Assembly (NCBI GenBank): GCA_964429265.1
Contig: CAYSBK010000001.1
Span: forward strand, 1-57,448
DNA from: CAYSBK01 sp964429265
GTDB lineage: Bacteria > Planctomycetota > Phycisphaerae > Sedimentisphaerales > Anaerobacaceae
Reading direction: 5' to 3'
DNA: 57,448 bases
A program made the position numbers and the translations under genes. This document shows positions 32,133 through 41,654 of the stretch, piece by piece; positions within the stretch are counted from its first letter, which is position 1; each line of letters begins with the position of its first letter. Under the pieces are notes generated by a model, which made no database searches, was not told the DNA's origin, and was given only the letters and a program-made list of their open reading frames with translations.

Positions 32133-34244
32133 ATGAGCCTCGAAGTTTTTTTTAATCCGAAGTCGACCGCCGTTGTTGGTGCTTCGCGCCACAAGGGCAA
32201 AGTGGGATATGAAATCATAGCGAATATGATACGCGCCGGCTACGCGGGAAAGCTGTGGCCGATAAACCCGAAGGCAGACCAGATTGAAGGCCTTAAGTGT
32301 TTTCCAGACCTTCGCTCGTTGCCGGAGGTGCCGGAGCTTGTGGTCATAGTGGTGCCCGCCCCGGCCGTACCAGAGGTAATGCAGCAGTGTGCCGATGTCG
32401 GTGTGAAAGCCGTGATTATCATTACGGCCGGCTTCAAGGAAGTAGGGCGACACGGCCGTGAACTTGAACAGCGGGTGGTCCAGATCGCACGGCAGGCCGG
32501 AATACGGGTCATAGGGCCGAACTGTTTGGGCGTGATAGTGCCTGCAAGCAAACTGAACGCCAGTTTCGCTGCGGAGATGCCACGGTGCGGCAACATCGCG
32601 TACCTGTCGCAGTCTGGGGCGCTGCTGACGGCTATCCTGGACATCGCCGTCGCCAACGACATAGGCTTCAGCAAACTTGTCAGCATCGGAAACAAGGCGG
32701 ATGTTGACGAACTCGACATCATAGAGGCTCTTGCCGAGGACGATGATACCCGGGTAATTGCCGGCTACCTCGAGAGCGTCTCGCAGGGTGATGCATTTGT
32801 GCGACAGGCTGAGCAGATATCACACAGCAAGCCGATATTGCTGATGAAGTCGGGCGGCACGGGCGCCGGCGCAAAGGCGGCGTCATCGCATACCGGCAGC
32901 CTTGCCGGCAGTGAAACGACGTACGAGGCCGCCTTTGCCCGAGCCGGTGTGGTTCGTTGTGACTCGATCAAGGACCAGTTCGACTACGCTCAGGCCTTTG
33001 CATACCAGCCGTTACCAGAGGGAAACCGCGTTGCGGTCATAACCAATGCAGGCGGACCAGGTATTATGGCGGCCGACGCCGTCGAACGGCAGGGCCTGTC
33101 GTTTGCAAAGTTTTCACAGCAGACCGTTGGGGCGCTTCGAGGCAAGCTGCCTGCTGAGGCCAATCTCTTGAACCCGGTTGACGTTCTCGGTGATGCCCGG
33201 GCCGACCGTTACCAACTGGCGATGGATGCCGTTCTGGCCGACGCCAATGTTGACGCGGTGCTGGTACTGTTGACCCCGCAGGCGATGACCGAGCCGGCGC
33301 GAACGGCGCAGGTGGTGGTCGAATCGGCTGCCGGCGGCGGGTCAAAGCCGGTGCTGGCGTGCTTTCTGGGTGGGGCAAAGGTTGCCGAGGCGTTGAGGAT
33401 ACTGCGGCAGGGTCGTGTCCCCCCGTATGACTCGCCGGAAAGCGCGGTCGCGGCCCTCAAGGCGATGTGCGACTATGCACGATGGCGCCGCAGGCCGAAG
33501 CGCATCGTCAAGCTGTTCGCCGTGAACCGCAGGAAGGTTGAGGCGATAATCGAAAGGCACCTGCGGCAAGGTATAAGAGAGATACCGGAGAGCGAATCGA
33601 AAGAGATACTCGAGGCATACGGCTTTCTTACTCCGAAGGGCGCCGTCGCCACCGACGCCGACCAGGCGGTGGAGATCGCCCGCCAACTCGGTTACCCCGT
33701 GGTGCTGAAGATATGGTCTCCGGACATTCTGCACAAGTCGGATGTCGATGGTGTCCAACTCGGACTTTCGACCGACAAGCAGGTACGTGATGCTTTTGAC
33801 CTTATGATGTACCGAATACCCAAGAAGATGCCCCGGGCGAAGATACTGGGCGTGCTCGTTCAGCAGATGTGCGGCGGCGGCCGGGAAGTGATTCTGGGTA
33901 TGAAGCGGGACCCCCACTTCGGGCCTTTGATGATGTTCGGAATGGGTGGGACGATGGTTGAAGTGCTCAAGGACGTTTCGTTTTACCTGGCGCCGCTGAC
34001 GGCCGAGGAAGCCAAGCAGATGCTCACAAGCACAAGAACGTACAGGATGCTTGAGGGCGTCCGAGGCCAGGAAGGCGTAGATATAGACGCCTTGGCCGAG
34101 GGTCTGCAGCGACTTTCGCAATTGGTGACGGAGTTTCCTCAAATCCAGGAGATGGACATAAATCCGTATATCGTCGGACCGCCCGGCACGACGCCCGTAG
34201 CCGTGGACGCCAGGATAAGCGTCGAGGCAGTTACAAGGGGATAA
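32133..34244 (+). CDS. ADP-forming acyl-CoA synthetase (fused alpha-beta), copy 2
   Basis: A 703-residue paralogue of the preceding gene, 19 bases downstream, with the same domain order. Counterpart motifs include PKSTAVVGASRHKGKVGYEI, VIGPNCLGVIVPASKLNASF, SSHTGSLAGSETTYE (phospho-His) and LKIWSPDILHKSDVDG. The two copies differ by many substitutions throughout, so this is an old tandem duplication with probable substrate divergence rather than a recent repeat. Its end is 4 bases before the CoA-transferase gene. Substrates (acetyl-, propionyl- or branched-chain acyl-CoA) cannot be read. The two could also form a mixed complex. Confidence 0.9.
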   Translation: MSLEVFFNPKSTAVVGASRHKGKVGYEIIANMIRAGYAGKLWPINPKADQIEGLKCFPDLRSLPEVPELVVIVVPAPAVPEVMQQCADVGVKAVIIITAGFKEVGRHGRELEQRVVQIARQAGIRVIGPNCLGVIVPASKLNASFAAEMPRCGNIAYLSQSGALLTAILDIAVANDIGFSKLVSIGNKADVDELDIIEALAEDDDTRVIAGYLESVSQGDAFVRQAEQISHSKPILLMKSGGTGAGAKAASSHTGSLAGSETTYEAAFARAGVVRCDSIKDQFDYAQAFAYQPLPEGNRVAVITNAGGPGIMAADAVERQGLSFAKFSQQTVGALRGKLPAEANLLNPVDVLGDARADRYQLAMDAVLADANVDAVLVLLTPQAMTEPARTAQVVVESAAGGGSKPVLACFLGGAKVAEALRILRQGRVPPYDSPESAVAALKAMCDYARWRRRPKRIVKLFAVNRRKVEAIIERHLRQGIREIPESESKEILEAYGFLTPKGAVATDADQAVEIARQLGYPVVLKIWSPDILHKSDVDGVQLGLSTDKQVRDAFDLMMYRIPKKMPRAKILGVLVQQMCGGGREVILGMKRDPHFGPLMMFGMGGTMVEVLKDVSFYLAPLTAEEAKQMLTSTRTYRMLEGVRGQEGVDIDALAEGLQRLSQLVTEFPQIQEMDINPYIVGPPGTTPVAVDARISVEAVTRG

Positions 34245-34248
34245 CGGT

Positions 34249-36117
34249 ATGCAGCAGGTTGACTGGCAGCAGCGATACAAAGACAAGATCGGTACGGCCG
34301 CGGCGGCGGTAAAGCTCATAAAGCCCGGCAGCAGCATCTTCATAGGCACGGGATGTGCCCAGCCGAGGCACCTTGTGCGTGCCCTTGTCGAACACTCCAG
34401 CCACATCTACGACGCTCACATAATACATCTTCTGACTATGGGTGAGGCACCCTATGCCGATGAGAAGTTCCGGGAAAAGTTCAAGACGAACAGTTTCTTT
34501 ATCGCCGACAACATCCGCGATGCGGTGCAAAAAGGTATCGGCGACTACACCCCCATGTTTCTTTCGGAGATACCGCTCGAATTTGAAAGCGGGCGAATCC
34601 CCATTGATTTCGCCTTCATCACCGTTACGCCGCCGGATGCCAACGGCTTGTGCAGCCTGGGTGTTTCTGTGGATATCGTCAAGTCGGCAGCGTCCAACGC
34701 CCGCTTTGTGGTGGCCCAGGTCAACAGCAGGATGCCCCGAACCCTCGGCGACAGCTTCCTGCATGTCAGCGGTATCGATATGCTGGTGCCCTGGGACGAG
34801 GACGTTATCGAGGTCCCAGTGCCTGAATCAGACGAGGTATTGCGCGGAATCGGTCGCAATATCGCCAGGCTGGTCGAGGACGGCAGCACCATTGAGTGTG
34901 GCATAGGCCGAATACCGCAGGCCCTGGCCGAGTTCCTCAAGGACAAGCGAGACCTCGGCGTGCACACCGAAATGTTCGGTGACTGGATTATCGACCTTAT
35001 CGAGTGCGGTGCGATCACCTGCGCGAAAAAGACGCTGAATCGTGGAAAGGTCGTCGCCAGTTTCTGTATGGGTTCAAGGCGTTTATATCATTACATAAGC
35101 GACAATCCTATGTTTGAGTTCCATCCCACCGAGTACGTCAACGACCCGCAAATCATCGCCCGGCACGAAAAGATGGTGGCCATCAATGTGGGACTCGAAA
35201 TCGACGTGACGGGGCAGGTCTGTGCCGATTCTCTTGGCTATCAGTTTTACAGCGGCTTCGGAGGCCAGGTTGATTTCATCCGCGGCGCAGCACGAAGCAG
35301 GGGCGGAAAACCCATCATCGCGATGCCTTCAACCGCCAAGGACGGGCAGGTCTCGCGAATCGTACCACACCTGACCGAGGGAGCCGGCGTCGTCACTACC
35401 CGCGGTGACGTGCACTACGTTGTTACCGAGTACGGCATCGCGTACCTGCACGGAAAGAACATACGGGAAAGATGTCTCGAATTGATAAACATCGCTCATC
35501 CAAAGTTTCGAAAAGAACTTGTTCGCGCCGCAAAAACGCAGAAATACATCTACGAGGACCAGATCGAGCTTTCGTGGGAGCAGTTGCGATATCCGGAAGA
35601 GCTGCAGAGGTACGAGACGCTTCGTGACGGCACTCAAATATTCTTTAGGCCCGTCAAGCCAAGCGACGAGCCGGCACTGTCGCAGATGCTTTATTCGCTC
35701 AGCGAGGAATCGGTTCGCAAAAGGTATATGGCGCGCACAAGGGCCTTTCCACACAAGGACGTTCAGCAGCTGACGAACATAGATTACAAGAACAACCTTG
35801 CCATCGTGGGCGTGGTGCCGGGCGTTTCGGGCGAAGAGATAGTGGCGATTGCACAGTACTTCCTCGACCCGAAGACCGCCGTGGCCGAAGTTGCTTTTCT
35901 TGTGCAGGACGAGTGGCAACGGAAAGGAATGGGTACGCTGCTGCTGGATTACCTGACAGAAATCGCCCGCAAGCGCGGTGTAAAGAGGTTCTGCGCAACC
36001 GTTCTGCCCGGCAACAAGCCGATGCTGTCGATCTTCAACAATTCGCGGTACAAGGTTAACACCGAGTTCGACGGAGAGCTTTATACGATATGGTACGACC
36101 TGGACAGCAAAAAGTAA
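34249..36117 (+). CDS. Acetyl-CoA hydrolase/CoA-transferase fused to a GNAT acetyltransferase
   Basis: A 622-residue two-part protein. Residues about 1-430 form a class I CoA-transferase/acetyl-CoA hydrolase of the 4-hydroxybutyrate CoA-transferase type: ECGIGRIPQALAEFL, HTEMFGDWIIDLIE, the Glu-containing VVTEYGIAYLHGKNIRERC, and GGQVDFIRGAARSRGGKPI. Residues about 455-620 form a GNAT domain with FFRPVKPSDEPAL and the acetyl-CoA loop QDEWQRKGMGTLLLDYL. The GNAT part resembles that of bacterial protein acetyltransferases (Pat). The enzyme could move CoA between carboxylates while the GNAT part acetylates lysines. It sits 12 bases before the HDAC gene. Confidence 0.9.
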   Translation: MQQVDWQQRYKDKIGTAAAAVKLIKPGSSIFIGTGCAQPRHLVRALVEHSSHIYDAHIIHLLTMGEAPYADEKFREKFKTNSFFIADNIRDAVQKGIGDYTPMFLSEIPLEFESGRIPIDFAFITVTPPDANGLCSLGVSVDIVKSAASNARFVVAQVNSRMPRTLGDSFLHVSGIDMLVPWDEDVIEVPVPESDEVLRGIGRNIARLVEDGSTIECGIGRIPQALAEFLKDKRDLGVHTEMFGDWIIDLIECGAITCAKKTLNRGKVVASFCMGSRRLYHYISDNPMFEFHPTEYVNDPQIIARHEKMVAINVGLEIDVTGQVCADSLGYQFYSGFGGQVDFIRGAARSRGGKPIIAMPSTAKDGQVSRIVPHLTEGAGVVTTRGDVHYVVTEYGIAYLHGKNIRERCLELINIAHPKFRKELVRAAKTQKYIYEDQIELSWEQLRYPEELQRYETLRDGTQIFFRPVKPSDEPALSQMLYSLSEESVRKRYMARTRAFPHKDVQQLTNIDYKNNLAIVGVVPGVSGEEIVAIAQYFLDPKTAVAEVAFLVQDEWQRKGMGTLLLDYLTEIARKRGVKRFCATVLPGNKPMLSIFNNSRYKVNTEFDGELYTIWYDLDSKK

Positions 36118-36129
36118 CGAGAAGAAGAT

Positions 36130-37266
36130 GTGAATCAGAAGAAATCGGTTTTCATATACTCTGAAGAACTTGAGAAGTACAGCTATCCACCGGACCATCC
36201 CTTCAACACCATCAGAGCGACAAGGGTGCGGCAGATTGCAGATTCGATGGGCCTGCTGAGCGGTCCCGGCAGAAGCGAGGTCCCGCCGCAGCCGGTCGAC
36301 AGGATAACCCTGAAAAAGTTTCACACGGCCAGGTACCTGCACGCATTGAGGCTGGCCGGGCAGGGACGTTTCGACCCCGAGGCGATACGCATGGGCATCG
36401 GCACTGGTGATTGCCCCGCCTTCGAGGGCGTGTACGAGTATTCGGTCCTGGCGGCCGGCGGTACCGTAACGGCTGCAAGGATGATACTGGATGGTACGGC
36501 CGACATCGCTTTCAACCCATCGGGTGGGTTTCATCACGCCGGACCGGAAAAGGCTTCGGGGTTCTGCTACATCAACGACGTTGTACTGGGCTGTATGATA
36601 CTGGCCGAGGCCGGCAAACGCGTGCTCTATCTCGATGTCGATGTTCACCACGGCGACGGTGTCGCCTATGCGTTTTATAACAGAAGCGACGTTATGACAA
36701 TCTCATTCCACGAGAATCCCCGGGCTTTCTTTCCGGGCACGGGTTTCGAGGACGAAACAGGCGCTGATGCCGGCAAAGGCTACTGCGTAAACGTTCCGCT
36801 GCCGGTGGGAACATTCGACGAGGCGTACTTAACCGCATACAATGAGTTGGCCGTGCCTCTGATAAAGGCGTACCAACCCGACGTTTTTGTTTTCGAGTTG
36901 GGCGCCGACGCCCTTGCCGGCGACCCGCTGGCCCATCTCTGTCTCACCAACAACGCGTATGCCGAGATAATCCAGAGCCTGCTGAGCTTCGGCAGGCCGA
37001 TTCTTATGACAGGAGGCGGCGGCTACAACGTCGACAACACGGTCCGTGCCTGGACGCTGGCGTGGAGCCTGCTGGCCGGCGGACCAACCGACGCCGAGGC
37101 CAATCTCGGAGCGGGCGGTGTTATGCTCGGAAGCACCGAGTGGCAAGGAGGACTGCGCGACAGGACGCAGGTGATAGGCCAGCGCCAGAGGGACATCGTA
37201 ACCGCAGCCGTCCGGCAGGTCATCGAAAGGGTCAAGGCGAACGTGTTTGCAATCCACGGGCTGTAG
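36130..37266 (+). CDS. Histone-deacetylase family lysine deacetylase, AcuC-like
   Basis: A 378-residue class I HDAC-fold protein, GTG start. Active-site features: GGFHHAGPEKASGFCYINDV (about 137-156) with the paired His, the zinc ligands in LYLDVDVHHGDGV (Asp-x-His, about 167-179) and ELGADALAGDPLAHL (Asp, about 257-271), and the TGGGGYN motif. Bacterial AcuC deacetylates acetyl-CoA synthetase; acetylpolyamine amidohydrolases are the other possibility, but AcuC-like order and an adjacent GNAT and acs favour a protein deacetylase. It is last in the operon and converges with satP. Confidence 0.88.
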   Translation: MNQKKSVFIYSEELEKYSYPPDHPFNTIRATRVRQIADSMGLLSGPGRSEVPPQPVDRITLKKFHTARYLHALRLAGQGRFDPEAIRMGIGTGDCPAFEGVYEYSVLAAGGTVTAARMILDGTADIAFNPSGGFHHAGPEKASGFCYINDVVLGCMILAEAGKRVLYLDVDVHHGDGVAYAFYNRSDVMTISFHENPRAFFPGTGFEDETGADAGKGYCVNVPLPVGTFDEAYLTAYNELAVPLIKAYQPDVFVFELGADALAGDPLAHLCLTNNAYAEIIQSLLSFGRPILMTGGGGYNVDNTVRAWTLAWSLLAGGPTDAEANLGAGGVMLGSTEWQGGLRDRTQVIGQRQRDIVTAAVRQVIERVKANVFAIHGL

Positions 37267-37338
37267 AGTTCCGGTGCGCACAGACGAACACCCGAATACG
37301 AGGTCGGGGCACCGGGTCTTGCCGGAGGAATACCGGCG

Positions 37339-37935
37339 TTACCGCACGGCCCCCAGCGGCAGAACGGCCCGCCCAAAGACCTCGTTCAATACCTGAGCAA
37401 AAGCCGTGTAAACAGCCGACAACCCGCAGAAGATACCTTCATATCCCGCCAAGGTCGCGATGAAGGTGTTGCCTGTGGCGTCCTTGATGGCCAGCAGGAA
37501 GAACAACACGGCCAGTGAACCGAATACAACCTGAAGCGCCTTGTTCAACCTGAGCGTGCCGACAAACATCACCGTGGTGAACACGCCCCACATCAACAGG
37601 TAAGCAACCATCGCGCCGGTTGCCGGAGCACCGGCAAGCCCCATTTTCGGCATAAGTATCAGGCCAACCAGCGTTAACCAGAACAGCCCATACGAGCAGA
37701 ACGCGGTCGTGCCGAAGGTGTTACCCTTTTTCCACTCCATAACGCCCGCTATTATCTGCGCCAGGCCGCCGTAGAAGATTCCCATTGCAAGGATCATTGA
37801 GCCCAGTCCGAAAAGGCCGGCGTTGTGCAGGTTTAGCAGCACCGTGGTCATTCCGAAGCCCAGCAGGCCAAGCGGTGCCGGGTTGGCCGTCGTATCCTTT
37901 ACGGTCAACAGATGTTCGTCAGTCTGATTCTGCAT
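37339..37935 (-). CDS. satP: GPR1/FUN34/YaaH-family acetate transporter
   Basis: A 198-residue membrane protein with six hydrophobic segments. The signature NPAPLGLLGFGMTTVLLNLH (about 17-36) is the acetate-uptake-transporter motif (NPAPLGL), and FYGGLAQIIAGVMEWKKGNT follows. The ATG at 37935 has AAGGAGAAG upstream. It moves acetate or succinate with protons across the inner membrane. It lies 79 bases downstream of acs on the same strand, likely one transcription unit for acetate uptake and activation. Confidence 0.93.
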   Translation of the reverse strand: MQNQTDEHLLTVKDTTANPAPLGLLGFGMTTVLLNLHNAGLFGLGSMILAMGIFYGGLAQIIAGVMEWKKGNTFGTTAFCSYGLFWLTLVGLILMPKMGLAGAPATGAMVAYLLMWGVFTTVMFVGTLRLNKALQVVFGSLAVLFFLLAIKDATGNTFIATLAGYEGIFCGLSAVYTAFAQVLNEVFGRAVLPLGAVR

Positions 37936-38014
37936 AGACACTTCTCCTTTGCTTATGGCGGATTTGCTCAACAAATCGAAAGAGGTTTTACAAACCCTGT
38001 GCCCCCTTGTAGCC

Positions 38015-39994
38015 TTAACCGCGGCCCCTGATCAACGCCTCGACGACGCCGGGGTCGGCCAACGTGCTGATGTCGCCGAGGTCCTCGGTCCTTCGCTCGG
38101 CTATCTTGCGAAGGATCCTGCGCATAATCTTGCCCGACCGTGTCTTGGGAAGGGCTGCAGCAAATTGAATCGCCTCGGGCGCGGCGATGGGGCCGATTTC
38201 CTTGCGAACGTGCATAATCAGCTCTTTCTTCAGTTGCTCGCTTTCCTCGACCCCTTCGACAAGTGTCACGAAGGCATACAGGGCCTGGCCCTTGACCTCG
38301 TGTGGGATTGGCGTAACGGCCGCCTCGGAAACTTTGTCGTGGCTTACCAGCGCGCTTTCCACCTCGGCGGTGCCGATGCGATGGCCGGAGACGTTGACCA
38401 CGTCGTCGATTCTGCCCATAAGCCAGTAATCACCGTCTTCGTCAATTCTGCAACCGTCGCCGGTGAAGTACACGTTCTCGAACATCGTGAAGTAAGTGTC
38501 GATGAACCGCTGGTGGTCGCCCCACATCGTTCGCATCATTCCGGGCCACGGCCTGCGAATGCACAGCTTGCCGCCTTCGTTGACATCGCATTGGGTGCCG
38601 TCGTCTCGCAGCACAACCGGGTCGACGCCGAAGAAGGGTCGGCTGGCACTTCCCGGCTTTAGAGTGTGTGCACCCGGCAGCGGCGTAATGAGTATCCCGC
38701 CTGTTTCGGTCTGCCACCACGTGTCAACGATTGGGCATCGGCCTCGACCGATCTTCTCGTGGTACCATATCCAGGCCTCCGGGTTGATTGGTTCGCCCAC
38801 CGAACCCAGTATCCGAAGCGTATCCAGTTTGTACTTTGCCGGCCACTCGTCACCCAGCCGCATCAACGCTCGAATGGCGGTCGGCGCGGTGTAGAATATC
38901 GTTACGCCGAACTTGTCGCAGATATGCCAGAACCGGCCCGCATCCGGGTAGGTCGGCACCCCCTCAAACATCAGGGAAGTTGCACCGTTGGCCAGGGGCC
39001 CGTAAACAATGTAGCTGTGGCCGGTCACCCACCCTATATCAGCGGTGCACCAGTAAATATCATCGTCGTGCACGTCGAAGATCACCTTGTGACTGAAGGC
39101 CACGTGCAGAAGATACCCGCCAGTGGTATGAACGACACCCTTCGGCTTGCCGGTCGAGCCTGAGGTATAGAGAATGAACAAGGGGTCCTCGGCGTTCATC
39201 CGCTCGGGTTCGCACTCCTGCGGGGCATCGGCCATCAACTCGTGATACCACTGGTCCCGGCCGGGTTGCATCTCACAAGGGTCATCGGCGACCTTCACCA
39301 CGATAACACCCTCAATGCTCGGGGTGTTCTTCAGCGCCTGGTCCGCGATGGCTTTCAGGCCGATCCGCTTGCCAGCCCGCAGCGACACGTTGCTGGTAAT
39401 CAGCAACCTGCAGTCCGAATCGTTTATCCTGCCTTCCAGGGCCTCGGCGCTGAATCCGCCGAACACCACCGAGTGAATCGCCCCTATCCGCGCGCAGGCC
39501 AGCATCGCCACCGGCAATTCCGGAACCATCGGAAGGTAAATCGCCACGCGGTCGCCCTTCTTGATGCCCTTCGACTTCAGCACGTTGGCGAACTTGCAAA
39601 CCTCCTTGTGGAGCTGTTCATAGGTGTACTTGCGAACGGCATCCTCGGCCTCGCCCTGCCAGATAATGGCGGTCTTTTTCGCCACGGGCGTACCAAGGTG
39701 CCGGTCGAGGCAGTTGTAGCTGGCGTTAAGTTCGCCGTCCGCGAACCACCTGTGCTCAACCTTGCGGGCGGCGGTGTCCCAGGTGTATTCCAGACTCTTG
39801 GTGGGTTCCCTGAACCAGGACAGCATCCTGGCCTTCTCCAGCCAGAAACCGTCCGGGTCGTTCAGTGACTGCTGCCACATCTTTTGCCATTGTTCGAAGC
39901 TGTTGATGTAGGCCTTGTTTTGTATCTCGGCCGGCGGCGCAAATGTCCGCTTCTCGCTCATCAACGAATCAATCGCCTTCTGTTCACTGCTCAT
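38015..39994 (-). CDS. acs: AMP-forming acetyl-CoA synthetase
   Basis: A 659-residue Acs. Adenylation motifs are YTSGSTGKPKGVVHTTGGYL (about 271-290), DTWWQTETGGILITPLPGA (about 421-439), TGDGCRIDEDGDYWLMGRID and the C-terminal LPKTRSGKIMRRIL (about 615-629). The Lys in SGK (about 622) is the residue acetylated in Acs enzymes to switch them off. It converts acetate, ATP and CoA to acetyl-CoA, AMP and PPi. The presence of a GNAT protein and an HDAC in the facing operon suggests acetylation control. AAGGGG precedes the ATG. Confidence 0.96.
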   Translation of the reverse strand: MSSEQKAIDSLMSEKRTFAPPAEIQNKAYINSFEQWQKMWQQSLNDPDGFWLEKARMLSWFREPTKSLEYTWDTAARKVEHRWFADGELNASYNCLDRHLGTPVAKKTAIIWQGEAEDAVRKYTYEQLHKEVCKFANVLKSKGIKKGDRVAIYLPMVPELPVAMLACARIGAIHSVVFGGFSAEALEGRINDSDCRLLITSNVSLRAGKRIGLKAIADQALKNTPSIEGVIVVKVADDPCEMQPGRDQWYHELMADAPQECEPERMNAEDPLFILYTSGSTGKPKGVVHTTGGYLLHVAFSHKVIFDVHDDDIYWCTADIGWVTGHSYIVYGPLANGATSLMFEGVPTYPDAGRFWHICDKFGVTIFYTAPTAIRALMRLGDEWPAKYKLDTLRILGSVGEPINPEAWIWYHEKIGRGRCPIVDTWWQTETGGILITPLPGAHTLKPGSASRPFFGVDPVVLRDDGTQCDVNEGGKLCIRRPWPGMMRTMWGDHQRFIDTYFTMFENVYFTGDGCRIDEDGDYWLMGRIDDVVNVSGHRIGTAEVESALVSHDKVSEAAVTPIPHEVKGQALYAFVTLVEGVEESEQLKKELIMHVRKEIGPIAAPEAIQFAAALPKTRSGKIMRRILRKIAERRTEDLGDISTLADPGVVEALIRGRG

Positions 39995-40066
39995 AACACA
40001 CCCCTTCTGTTACAACCACGTCTGCTCGAAAAGCCAAAACTTTCTTTGGAATCTGCAGAGACCAAG

Positions 40067-40094
40067 ATTTTACGGACCTGTTCAAAAGTATCAA
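40067..40094 (-). promoter_or_regulatory. Candidate promoter of acs-satP
   Basis: On the minus strand TTGATA (40094-40089), a 16-base spacer and TAAAAT (40072-40067), each five of six. The predicted start is about 40060, leaving a 65-base leader before acs. Confidence 0.5.
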
Positions 40095-40122
40095 CCAAAA
40101 ACCCCGGAAACTTCGATGTTTC

Positions 40123-41493
40123 TCAAAACCTGTATATAAACGAGCCCTGAAACCTCAGGTCATCCGCATCACCCGGGCCCCTGTACTCGGTTTTCCAGTG
40201 AGAAACCTCAATGCCGATCTCCGTGTTGGCATCGAGGTGGTAAATGGCATTGCCGAAGACCGAACGGTTGAGCACTCTGTCGCCGGTGCCGACATCATCG
40301 GAATCGACATCGTCAATCCCGCAGCCGATATTAAAGCTCCAGTTATCCCAGGGCCCCAGTGTGGCGGCTGCCCATCCGCCCCGGCTGTCAATTTCGTGAA
40401 GCCGGGTTGTGTTGACGCCCTGGCCGATACCGCCGAAGTAGCTGTCCAAGTCCCGGCCCGTAAACAATTCCCCTTTGACGGTGAGCCACGAGCAAACGGG
40501 CTGGTTCAGGTCGAGGTTCAGCGACCAGCTTTCGAAGTCCTTGTTACTGCCGCCGGTGTTCGGGTCGTATTCCTCCGTCCCGTAATGGCCCGAGAATCCG
40601 ATTGTCGCAGGCTTGTACCCCAAGCCGGGAAAAGTCAGACCGATACGCCCCTGCACGGTGGGAAAGCCCGCGTCTTCGCCAGTTTCGGAACCGGTCAGGT
40701 CATTTCTGCCGATGGTTCTCGATATTGCAGCCTGCAAGTTTACATTGATATCCTTTTGAACCTGGAAATCTTTTGTAACCCGTACCTGCGGATGCCTGTA
40801 GCCGATATTGCCAGCGTCCCACAAGACGGTATAGTTCAGTGTCCGCGGCACCAGCGGCGATATCACGTCGGAGGTTTGCCCCGCCAGAATACCAAAGTGA
40901 TCGCCCGGCCAGTCGAGCGTCAGGTATGCGTGGCGCATCTGGATCTTTGCCTTATTCTCAGCGGCGTAGTTGCCGTAGAAATCCACCTCCAGCCGACCGG
41001 CCGCGCTGAAACCATTCTCTGCCGGGCCTTTGATTCGCATACCCACCCTGGTCTCGTTGGCGGTAACGTTGAATTCGTCGTCGTTGTTGCGCTGGTCCTC
41101 GCGGTCGAGATATACCACGTAATTGCCCGGATGGCTGCGCGACGTATCGTAGGATGCGTCCGCCTTAAGAAACCCATAGATTTCAATATCCAGATTTGAC
41201 GATACGTTTTTCTTCGGTGGTGCCGCTGGCGCAGGTGCCGCAGCCTTGCCAGGCCGATCCGTGGAAGGCGCGGTGCTGGTTGCCGCTGCCGTGCCGCGTT
41301 CGCGACCGGCGGTAACGGTGCCATTCTGGGTCAATACTATCTGCTTTAGCTGTGAAAGCTCTTTTTCGAGCATTTCGACTCTTTTGCGAAGCTCCGCGTT
41401 CTGTCTGGCCAGGTCCTCAAGGTCGTCGGCCCTGCACAGAGCCGTGGCGACGGCTGCCACGCACATACACGCAACAACTGTGTTTTTGCTCAT
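40123..41493 (-). CDS. DcaP-like outer-membrane porin
   Basis: A 456-residue protein. A signal peptide (MSKNTVVACMCVAAVATALC) is followed by a coiled coil (ARQNAELRKRVEMLEKELSQ, about 30-60), an Ala/Pro/Thr-rich linker, and a beta-barrel from about residue 95: IEIYGFLKADASYDTS opens it and FQGSFIYRF, with a terminal Phe, closes it. Alternating aromatic strands such as RVGMRIKGPAENGFSAAGRL run through. DcaP-type porins admit organic acids; being next to acs-satP it might pass acetate or other acids. ATG at 41493 has AAGGG upstream; 41514 is an alternative. The leader is unusually structured. Confidence 0.87.
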   Translation of the reverse strand: MSKNTVVACMCVAAVATALCRADDLEDLARQNAELRKRVEMLEKELSQLKQIVLTQNGTVTAGRERGTAAATSTAPSTDRPGKAAAPAPAAPPKKNVSSNLDIEIYGFLKADASYDTSRSHPGNYVVYLDREDQRNNDDEFNVTANETRVGMRIKGPAENGFSAAGRLEVDFYGNYAAENKAKIQMRHAYLTLDWPGDHFGILAGQTSDVISPLVPRTLNYTVLWDAGNIGYRHPQVRVTKDFQVQKDINVNLQAAISRTIGRNDLTGSETGEDAGFPTVQGRIGLTFPGLGYKPATIGFSGHYGTEEYDPNTGGSNKDFESWSLNLDLNQPVCSWLTVKGELFTGRDLDSYFGGIGQGVNTTRLHEIDSRGGWAAATLGPWDNWSFNIGCGIDDVDSDDVGTGDRVLNRSVFGNAIYHLDANTEIGIEVSHWKTEYRGPGDADDLRFQGSFIYRF

Positions 41494-41529
41494 AACCGGT
41501 GCCCTTTGTTTCATCTTCGCTCGTATTGT

Positions 41530-41654
41530 GCTGCCGCCGGCCTGATTCCGGCACCGCTGCGGCCGTAGAGACCGGATGCCGGCGGCCCTTCTTTGTCCTG
41601 TCCGGAACCCGCTGTGGCTTGGTTACAGCGGTCCGGAACATCCGCGGACAAGAA
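41530..41654 (-). repeat. Structured leader of the porin gene: two long hairpins
   Basis: On the minus strand upstream of the porin, 41654-41646 pairs with 41598-41589, and inside them TCCGGA (41637-41632 with 41606-41601) and CGCTGT (41630-41625 with 41615-41610) form a long hairpin with a 9-base loop. A second helix joins GCCGCCGGC near 41578-41586 to its complement near 41533-41541. A possible -35 element (TTGACC) lies at 41690-41685, so this would be 5' UTR. No T-run follows the hairpins. Confidence 0.5.

Noticed and set aside
30008..34244. Assembly duplication as an explanation for the two acyl-CoA synthetases
   Set aside because: The copies differ throughout, with distinct codons and linkers, so they are diverged paralogues.
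37290..37345. Hairpin between the HDAC gene and satP as a terminator
   Set aside because: Short GC-rich stems only and no T-run on either strand.
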